Assembly (NCBI GenBank): GCA_050049955.1
Contig: JASFVG010000255.1
Coordinates: 1-6,947 of the forward strand
Reading direction: 5' to 3'
Length of the DNA stretch: 6,947 nt
Origin: SKLM01 sp050049955
Lineage (GTDB): Bacteria; Chloroflexota; Anaerolineae; B4-G1
Below, piece after piece: positions 1 to 4,273 of this stretch. How positions within the stretch are numbered: the first letter of the stretch is position 1; the number at the start of each line of letters is the position of its first letter. The notes under the pieces are model-generated. The model did no database searches. It had not been told where the DNA came from and worked only from the letters and a program-made list of their open reading frames with translations. The position numbers were made by a program, and so were the translations under genes.

Positions 1-176
1 AAGCAGAGAGGATTCGCCTATACAGGGAGGCGGACCGCATCCTGATGCGGGAAGCTCCGGTCATCCCGATCACCTATGAGCATCGCCCTCTGCTCATCAA
101 GCCGTGGGTGAAGGGTTCTGCCATACGCGGTCTGCAGTATTGGCGTTGGAAGCACGTGATCATCGAGCCGCATTGA
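1..176 (+). CDS. ABC transporter solute-binding protein, family 5 (oligopeptide type), C-terminal fragment
   Basis: The left edge cuts this gene, leaving about 57 codons read from base 3 to the TGA at 174-176. The visible protein contains YREADRILMREAPVIPITYE followed by a basic, aromatic tail (RGLQYWRWKHVIIEPH). This is the pattern at the end of periplasmic or lipid-anchored peptide/nickel/glycoside binding proteins (SBP_bac_5, OppA/DppA type): a helix with the ADRIL core, then a strand with P-x-I-P. Such proteins capture peptides or sugars outside the membrane and deliver them to an ABC permease. The substrate cannot be told from this fragment. No permease gene follows on this side, so any partner genes would lie upstream. 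Family assignment is fairly secure; function beyond that is inference. Confidence 0.8.
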   Translation, partial: AERIRLYREADRILMREAPVIPITYEHRPLLIKPWVKGSAIRGLQYWRWKHVIIEPH

Positions 177-178
177 GC

Positions 179-199
179 GGACGATGGAAGATGGACGAT
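179..199. repeat. Three tandem 7-bp units
   Basis: Just after the first gene's stop codon, three adjacent heptamers read GGACGAT, GGAAGAT, GGACGAT. The first and third are identical and the middle differs by one base. They lie in the 92-base gap before the lipoprotein gene. The array is short, so chance or slippage is possible; no function is assigned. Confidence 0.4.
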
Positions 200-255
200 A
201 GTCGAGGCAGCGGCGGTGTGCGTGCTTGGGCCTTGGAAGGCGGCTCTTGTGAGGC

Positions 256-262
256 GGGGAGG
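256..262 (+). promoter_or_regulatory. Ribosome binding site deciding a GTG start
   Basis: GGGGAGG, followed by T, lies 6 bases before the GTG at 269. It is the best Shine-Dalgarno match in this stretch. It places the start exactly at the beginning of a signal peptide, which argues against the longer in-frame options upstream (bases 104 or 191). Confidence 0.7.
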
Positions 263-268
263 TCACCG

Positions 269-1306
269 GTGAAAGGGCGAGTTGCCGTCGTAGTAAGTTG
301 CCTCTCGGCGATACTGGGCGCGTGCAGCTACCTGGCGGCTTCGCCTACCTCGCCACGCATCGAGGCTACCATATCCGGCGGGCCGCCGGCTGTCACGGAT
401 CGGACGATAGACCCGGAGCTGATCGCGCGGGACTATCCTCAAGTTGACGGGTCGACCTCTGCAAAGCCGTTGCAGGCACTCATGGCCTGCACGATCCTCG
501 ACGTGGCGTGCGACTGGCAGGAGGGCACGCCTCTTGACTGGACGAGGACGATTGCTCCTGTTCTGGAGTCTGATACGTCGCCCGAGGTCATTGAGCGGGT
601 CTTTGGCATCCAGCATAGCGGGACACACGGGGCATACATGAGCCTCATCGAGGGCAACTCGGACTTCATCCTGGTGGCAAGGGAACCCTCGGCGGATGAG
701 CTGCGGGCCGCCAGGGCGCGGTGGGTTCAACTGGATCCCCGGCCCGTGGCTCTGGATGCGTTTGTGTTCTTGGTGAGCGAGCAGAATTCGGTCGATAGCC
801 TGTCGACGGAGGCGATACGCGAGGTCTACACCGGCCAGGTCACGCGCTGGAGCGAGCTCGGTGCCTCCATCGGCGACGGCGGGCCGGAGGCTGACACCAT
901 CAGCGCCTACAGAAGGAATCGCAACTCGGGCAGCCAGGAGCTGATGGAGAAGTTGGTGATGCGCGACGCAAGGATGATCGAGGCTCCGGACATGATGCTG
1001 CCATCTATGATGGGACCGCTCAGCGCCATCGCGAGCGACCCGTCGGGCATTGGCTATTCAGTGTTCTACTACGCCAGCTTCATGCTGCCTACCGAGGGGG
1101 TGAAGCTGATCGGCGTGGATGGCGTAGAGCCCACGTCAAACACGATCGCTGATCGGAGATATCCTTACACCACCGAGGTCTATGCGGTGATTCGCGAAGG
1201 CATGGAGGACGATCACACCGCCGTGGTCCTGCGGGACTGGCTGCTGAGTCACGAGGGCCAGACCGTTGTTGAGCAGAGCGGATACGTGCCGGTGGGCCTG
1301 CGATGA
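269..1306 (+). CDS. PstS-like substrate-binding lipoprotein
   Basis: A 345-residue protein starting at GTG 269. Residues 1-18 form a signal peptide (basic KGR, hydrophobic VAVVVSCLSAIL) ending in a lipobox LGAC, so Cys19 should be lipidated and the protein held on the outer face of the membrane. Family motifs of PstS-type phosphate-binding proteins follow: YPQVDGSTSAKPL at 56-68 (the DGSTS anion-binding loop), YTGQVTRWSELG at 187-198, the NSGSQ loop at 219-223 (usually SGT in PstS) and GIGYSVFYY at 260-268. The size fits the family. By homology it binds phosphate or a similar oxyanion. No pstC, pstA or pstB follows; the next gene is a regulator, so it is an orphan binding protein here and its partner transporter and ligand are uncertain. 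An earlier start at 104 would overlap the preceding gene and bury the signal peptide. Confidence 0.82.
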   Translation: MKGRVAVVVSCLSAILGACSYLAASPTSPRIEATISGGPPAVTDRTIDPELIARDYPQVDGSTSAKPLQALMACTILDVACDWQEGTPLDWTRTIAPVLESDTSPEVIERVFGIQHSGTHGAYMSLIEGNSDFILVAREPSADELRAARARWVQLDPRPVALDAFVFLVSEQNSVDSLSTEAIREVYTGQVTRWSELGASIGDGGPEADTISAYRRNRNSGSQELMEKLVMRDARMIEAPDMMLPSMMGPLSAIASDPSGIGYSVFYYASFMLPTEGVKLIGVDGVEPTSNTIADRRYPYTTEVYAVIREGMEDDHTAVVLRDWLLSHEGQTVVEQSGYVPVGLR

Positions 1307-1476
1307 CAGTCCAAAGCGGAATGCGGTGAACAAACGTTGGGTCGGCGAGTCGCTTGGAGGACACCGCATCAGACTGCCTGCTGCCGAACACACACGTGCG
1401 CGACTGGGCAAAGGGCGGAGGTGGGGCGCTCAGGCGGTCCCGGCTTGCGCACGGCGTAGGGCGATGGGGGATCCAA

Positions 1477-2160
1477 ATGCCTAGCGTGGGCCTGCTCAAG
1501 AACGTGTCCTTCTTTGCTGCTTTGCCAGAGGTCGAGCTAGACTCCCTGGCAGGCTGCCTCGTGCGACGGACGTTTGCCAGGGGCGTCATCATCTTCCACA
1601 AGGGAAGCCCGGGCCGCACGCTCTACATCATCGAAGCGGGCAAGGTGCGCATCTTCCTGCTTAGCCAGTCTGGCCGGGAGATATCGGTCAACATCTACGG
1701 TCCTGGGGACGTCTTCGGCGAACTGGCTCTGCTCGACGGTTTGCCGCGGTCAGCCGGGGCCATGGTGGTCGAGCGTGCAACGGTCCTCAGTCTGCATCGC
1801 GACGATTTCTTGTGGCACCTGGAGCAACATCCAAGGATGGCCAAGAGCATCATCGAAACCCTGAGTACACGTCTCAGGTATACCACGGAATACGCAGAGA
1901 ACCTTGCCTTTCTCGATGTCTACGGGCGGGTCGCCGAGAAGCTCCTAGAACTGGCCACCCGCTACGGCGGCAAGCGAGGAGACGCCATCGAGATAGACCT
2001 GCAGCTAACCCAGTCGGAGCTGGCCAGCTGGGTAGCAGCGACGCGCGAGCACGTCAACAAGGTTCTGGGCAGATTCCGTGACCAGGGGTTGATCAGAATC
2101 GAAGGGCAGAGGATCACCATCCTGGAGCGAGAAAAGCTGGAGGGTTGGGTAGCGGAGTGA
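1477..2160 (+). CDS. Crp/Fnr-family transcriptional regulator with Crp-like cAMP-pocket residues
   Basis: A 227-residue protein. ATG 1477 is chosen because GGGGG ends 6 bases upstream and the length then matches Crp; an in-frame TTG at 1354 would add 41 residues unlike the family. Residues about 8-125 form the cyclic-nucleotide-binding beta-roll with the phosphate cassette FGELALL and PRSAG (Gly81, Glu82, Arg91, Ser92, matching Crp Gly71, Glu72, Arg82, Ser83). The long C-helix has TTE (Thr136, Thr137), aligning with Crp Thr127/Ser128, then NLAFLDV, identical to Crp. Residues about 178-208 form the helix-turn-helix; the recognition helix TREHVNKVL carries Arg190, Glu191 and Lys195, matching Crp Arg180, Glu181, Arg185. 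No Fnr-type N-terminal cysteine cluster is present. It should bind TGTGA half-sites when a cyclic nucleotide is bound. Two such sites lie 7 and 30 bases after its stop codon, suggesting it controls the downstream peptide gene. The ligand (cAMP or another) is inferred. Confidence 0.9.
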   Translation: MPSVGLLKNVSFFAALPEVELDSLAGCLVRRTFARGVIIFHKGSPGRTLYIIEAGKVRIFLLSQSGREISVNIYGPGDVFGELALLDGLPRSAGAMVVERATVLSLHRDDFLWHLEQHPRMAKSIIETLSTRLRYTTEYAENLAFLDVYGRVAEKLLELATRYGGKRGDAIEIDLQLTQSELASWVAATREHVNKVLGRFRDQGLIRIEGQRITILEREKLEGWVAE

Positions 2161-2167
2161 GCAGCGG

Positions 2168-2183
2168 TGTGACTCAGTTCACA
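2168..2183. promoter_or_regulatory. Crp-type operator, upstream copy
   Basis: TGTGA CTCAGT TCACA is a perfect match to the core Crp consensus TGTGA-N6-TCACA, with all ten half-site bases conserved. It begins 7 bases after the regulator's stop. Its centre (2175.5) lies about 64.5 bases before the predicted transcription start of the peptide gene. The adjacent gene encodes a regulator whose recognition helix suits this site. Confidence 0.8.
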
Positions 2184-2190
2184 GTGCGGG

Positions 2191-2206
2191 TGTGAACCAG
2201 GTCATA
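2191..2206. promoter_or_regulatory. Crp-type operator, promoter-proximal copy
   Basis: TGTGA ACCAGG TCATA matches the Crp core at nine of ten half-site bases (TCATA instead of TCACA). Its centre is 23 bp from that of the upstream copy, so the two sites lie about two helical turns apart on roughly the same DNA face. The centre (2198.5) falls at about -41.5 from the predicted start of transcription, the classic class II activator position overlapping the -35 region. Confidence 0.7.
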
Positions 2207-2227
2207 GCGGGATGGCCTGCTATCGCT

Positions 2228-2233
2228 TACAAT
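2228..2233 (+). promoter_or_regulatory. Probable -10 box of the precursor-peptide promoter
   Basis: TACAAT differs from the sigma-70 -10 consensus by one base. No TTGACA-like -35 is found 17 bases upstream; that position is taken by the end of the proximal Crp-type site (bases 2205-2210, TAGCGG). A poor -35 with an activator site in its place is the usual layout of an activator-dependent promoter. Transcription would start near base 2240, giving a leader of about 40 bases. Confidence 0.6.
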
Positions 2234-2268
2234 AGCCTCAGGATTCAGGCCAGAGTCCACATAAGAGA

Positions 2269-2275
2269 GGGAGGT
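2269..2275 (+). promoter_or_regulatory. Strong ribosome binding site
   Basis: GGGAGGT lies 5 bases before the ATG at 2281. It is nearly a full anti-Shine-Dalgarno complement, consistent with high translation of a small precursor peptide. Confidence 0.75.
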
Positions 2276-2280
2276 GGGAC

Positions 2281-2565
2281 ATGTCGAAGGAAGCGGTGCA
2301 GGCGGTCATCGGGAAGGCCGTGATGGAGACCGAGTTCCGAGAGCTTCTGTTCGCCAACCCGGAGGAGGCGTTGGAGGGCTACGAGCTGACGGACACGGAG
2401 GTGGCAGCGCTCAAGGCGATTGACGCCGAGACCATGGAGTCCTTCGCCGGCGAGCTGGACGAGCGCATCTCCCGGATGCTCATCGCGGGCGCGGGCTTCG
2501 GTGACGCAGGGCTGGGCGCCGACCAGGCGATCCTATCGAGGCGGCTAGGCGGTCCAATAGAGTAG
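2281..2565 (+). CDS. Putative RiPP precursor peptide with NHLP-clan (Os1348-like) leader
   Basis: A 94-residue peptide. Residues 1 to about 60 look like a nitrile-hydratase-alpha/Nif11-type leader: VIGKAVMETEFRELLFANPE, then EALEGYELTDTEVAALKAI, the F-R-E-L-L, N-P-E-E-A-L and Y-x-L-T-x-x-E-x-A-x-L pattern of NHLP-clan leaders. It resembles the group called Os1348 family NHLP clan proteins (from memory; not searched). Residues about 66-94 (MLIAGAGFGDAGLGADQA to the end) form a Gly/Ala-rich tail that would be the core, possibly after cleavage near the AGAG segment. It has no cysteine and a single Ser in the tail, so thioether or thiazole chemistry is unlikely. The promoter carries tandem Crp-type sites, and an M16 peptidase and an RRE-M50 fusion follow. 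The leader call is fairly strong; RiPP function and core boundary are inference. It could instead be a small regulatory or scaffold protein built on this fold. Confidence 0.75.
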   Translation: MSKEAVQAVIGKAVMETEFRELLFANPEEALEGYELTDTEVAALKAIDAETMESFAGELDERISRMLIAGAGFGDAGLGADQAILSRRLGGPIE

Positions 2566-2631
2566 GGAGCGCAGAGTCGCGATAGCCTCGATGTGGAAGG
2601 CGCGGCATAGCGGCATCATCGATATATAGAA

Positions 2632-2670
2632 ACGGGTCGAGCCGTCTGGTCAGCAGGCGGCTCGATTCGT
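2632..2670 (+). other. Strong 17-bp intergenic hairpin
   Basis: Bases 2632-2648 pair with 2654-2670 around the loop GTCAG. The core TCGAGCCG / CGGCTCGA (2637-2644 with 2658-2665) is perfect; pairs 2645-2657, 2635-2667 and 2636-2666 are G-U. It lies 66 bases after the precursor's stop codon. The following bases (GCTGGAGCAG) have no T-tract, so it is not a canonical intrinsic terminator. More likely it protects the 3' end of a processed precursor mRNA or partly attenuates read-through into the peptidase genes. Confidence 0.7.
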
Positions 2671-2719
2671 GCTGGAGCAGCAAGGCGTTGTGGTGGTTCG
2701 ACCGGCTGTGCCCGGATGC

Positions 2720-2760
2720 GGCAGGTATGCAGACCTGCCCAGCGGGCGCGAGCCTGGGCA
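2720..2760 (+). other. Two overlapping, mutually exclusive small hairpins
   Basis: GGCAGGT (2720-2726) pairs with ACCTGCC (2733-2739) around a 6-base loop. TGCCCAG (2736-2742) pairs with CTGGGCA (2754-2760) around an 11-base loop. Bases 2736-2739 belong to both, so only one can form at a time. No U-tract follows either. A switch is possible, but chance is quite possible in GC-rich DNA. Confidence 0.35.
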
Positions 2761-2861
2761 CGTCGGTGGGCTTCTTGATAGCTGACAGTTCTTTGCCAGG
2801 GTCGGCACGTGGAAGGCACGAAAACCAACCCGTGTGTGACTACTCTCTACATGACTCTGCT

Positions 2862-2866
2862 GGGAG
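2862..2866 (+). promoter_or_regulatory. Ribosome binding site deciding a TTG start
   Basis: GGGAG lies 6 bases before TTG 2873. It supports TTG as the start of the M16 peptidase gene; no in-frame ATG or GTG lies nearby before the conserved N-terminal domain begins. Confidence 0.6.
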
Positions 2867-2872
2867 CACACG

Positions 2873-4171
2873 TTGACGGGCGAGACGGCAGACACCGTCG
2901 GCTTTGACTGGCATTTAGCAGCTCGTCCCCGGGCCGTGACGCTGTCCAACGGGCTGCGGCTGATTACAGTGGCTCGTCCCGGCACACCCACGGTAGCCGT
3001 ACGTGCGTACGTGCGCGCGGGCAGCCGCTATGACGTGGAGGAGCAACAGGGGCAATCGCCAGACCCACCGCTCGGGCTTGCCCATCTCACGGAGCACCTG
3101 CTCTTCAAGGGGACCAGGAAGCGGAGCCAGCGGCAAATCTTCGCCGCGGTCGAGCGGCTGGGCGGGGCGCTGGACGGAGGAACGACGCGGGAGTACGCGA
3201 CCTTGAGTTCGGTGATGCCTCGCCCGGGTCTGCGTGCTGCCCTGCACGTCCTGGCTGAGCTGTTGAGCGAGCCGGCCCTACGAGAAGGAGACTTCTGGAA
3301 CGAGAAGCTCGTTGTCCTTGAGGAGATTAGGCGGGCCCGAGATCAGCTCGAGGTGCTCTACGACCTGTTTGCCGCGACGGTGTGGCAGAATCACCCCTTC
3401 CGGTTTTGCATGCGGGGCACACCCGGATCGCTCCGCGACTTGAGCCATGAGGCGCTGCTTCGTTTCTACCAGGAGCGGTATGTGGCCCGGAACATGGTGC
3501 TGGTCGTGTGCGGCGACATTGCTCACGAGGAGGTCCGACAGCTGGCGAGGGAGAGCTTCAGCAGTCTACCTCCCGGCATTGAACGCCCGCCCGTCCCGGT
3601 GGAGGAGCCCCATCTGAGAGGAGCGCGGACGGCCCACGTGAGCAAGGACGTCGGCCAGACGCTTCTGCTGCTGGGTGTCCCTACCGTCAGCATGAGGCAC
3701 GAAGACAGGGGGCCGCTCAAGGTCGCCGAGCGCGTGCTGGGCATGGGTGGGAGTGCACGACTGTACCAGCGGCTGCGGGAGGAGATGCGGCTGGTGTATG
3801 GCGTCAGAACGGTGACGGCTCACTACGAAGACACCGGCTATCTCGCGGTCCGCACGGCCTGCCATCCGCAGAAGGTGGCCCAGGTGCAGGAGGCCGTGCT
3901 GCAGGAATGGGAGAAGCTGGGCCAGGACGGGGTTTCCGAGGATGAGCTGAGCGCAGCCAAGACCAACTATGCCGGGACCCAGGCGCGGCGGTTCGAGACC
4001 AACCACGCCCTGGCCGGCATCTTCGGGGTGGAGTGCCTCCTTCACCGGATCGAGACCTTTGAGCAGGCTCTACGGCGGATTAATGCGGTGGATTGTGAGG
4101 ATGTGGTGCGGGTCGCCGAGAAGTACCTCGACCCGGGCCGGGTCGTGATCGTATCGGTGGGACGAGGGTAG
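2873..4171 (+). CDS. M16 family zinc metallopeptidase
   Basis: A 432-residue protein starting at TTG, the length of a single-chain two-domain M16B peptidase. The N-terminal domain has the inverted zinc motif HLTEH (His71, Glu74, His75) within GLAHLTEHLLFKGT. The third ligand is most likely Glu151 in NEKLVVLEEIRR, 76 residues after His75, as in mitochondrial processing peptidase, with auxiliary Glu144. The C-terminal domain carries SARLYQRLREEMRLVYGV, with Arg302 and Tyr309 spaced like the substrate-binding Arg/Tyr pair of the family. All catalytic residues are present, so it should be active. No signal peptide is seen, so it is probably cytoplasmic. M16 enzymes degrade or trim peptides inside a closed chamber; in RiPP loci (the PqqF family, for example) they trim peptides or remove leaders. 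Its place between a precursor gene and an RRE-M50 gene makes leader removal the likely job; this is inference. A partner M16 subunit is not visible. Confidence 0.92.
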   Translation: MTGETADTVGFDWHLAARPRAVTLSNGLRLITVARPGTPTVAVRAYVRAGSRYDVEEQQGQSPDPPLGLAHLTEHLLFKGTRKRSQRQIFAAVERLGGALDGGTTREYATLSSVMPRPGLRAALHVLAELLSEPALREGDFWNEKLVVLEEIRRARDQLEVLYDLFAATVWQNHPFRFCMRGTPGSLRDLSHEALLRFYQERYVARNMVLVVCGDIAHEEVRQLARESFSSLPPGIERPPVPVEEPHLRGARTAHVSKDVGQTLLLLGVPTVSMRHEDRGPLKVAERVLGMGGSARLYQRLREEMRLVYGVRTVTAHYEDTGYLAVRTACHPQKVAQVQEAVLQEWEKLGQDGVSEDELSAAKTNYAGTQARRFETNHALAGIFGVECLLHRIETFEQALRRINAVDCEDVVRVAEKYLDPGRVVIVSVGRG

Positions 4172-4237
4172 GTGTTGTCCTCCCAGCGGGGCGGGCTGGC
4201 GGTCGCAGCGCGGACTTGCTCCAGCCCCTTGCCTACT

Positions 4238-4271
4238 GGAGGAGGTTTGACGGACGCAGACGGCAGGGAGG
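4238..4271 (+). promoter_or_regulatory. Two Shine-Dalgarno-like runs before the M50 gene
   Basis: GGAGGAGG (4238-4245) and AGGGAGG (4265-4271) precede three in-frame starts: TTG 4247, ATG 4274 and ATG 4283. Spacing from the nearest usable GGAGG is 4, 2 and 11 bases respectively, so none is ideal and the exact start is unsettled. The choice alters at most 12 residues at a non-conserved N-terminus. Confidence 0.45.
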
Positions 4272-4273
4272 CC

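Larger units (their letters stand above)
2566..2872 (+). other. Noncoding spacer between precursor and M16 peptidase genes
   Basis: These 307 bases hold no convincing gene. They contain a strong hairpin (2632-2670) and two smaller overlapping hairpins (2720-2760). A short A/T patch with TATATA at 2623-2628 could be a weak -10, but no matching -35 was found. One in-frame stretch from TTG 2688 to TGA 2876 is discussed among the rejected items. A single TGTGA at 2835-2839 lacks a good partner half-site. The region probably acts at RNA level, setting peptide versus peptidase expression. Confidence 0.5.

Noticed and set aside
1307..1476. A promoter or Crp-type site for the regulator gene itself.
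   Set aside because: No convincing -35/-10 pair, TGTGA palindrome or terminator could be found in these 170 bases; nothing is annotated here apart from the start region.
1089..1619. A 176-codon minus-strand open frame across the PstS-like/Crp gene junction, and similar antisense frames opposite the M16 gene.
   Set aside because: Compositionally biased shadows of well-supported + strand genes, with no recognisable domains or ribosome sites.
2281..2565. Annotation as a nitrile hydratase alpha subunit because of leader similarity.
   Set aside because: It is only 94 residues long and lacks the metal-binding Cys motif (no cysteine at all); only the leader-like helix region is shared.
2632..2680. 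Intrinsic transcription terminator after the precursor gene.
   Set aside because: The stem is strong but is followed by GCTGGAGCAG rather than a T-run, so it is listed only as a hairpin.
2835..2850. A TGTGA half-site before the M16 gene that might be a third Crp operator.
   Set aside because: The second half reads TCTAC at N6, which keeps only two of the five expected bases, and no promoter box lies at a fitting distance.
2688..2876. A 62-codon + strand frame (TTG start) whose TGA overlaps the M16 start as TTGA, suggesting a coupled small gene with two Cys in its second half.
   Set aside because: The TTG start has only a weak, distant GGAG, the frame runs through the overlapping hairpins, the protein resembles nothing known, and GC-rich DNA gives such frames often. 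Worth a look only if conserved in relatives.
4172..4273. A hairpin (CCAGC/GCTGG) in the M16-M50 gap as a terminator.
   Set aside because: The 5-bp stem has no T-tract and is expected by chance in such GC-rich sequence.
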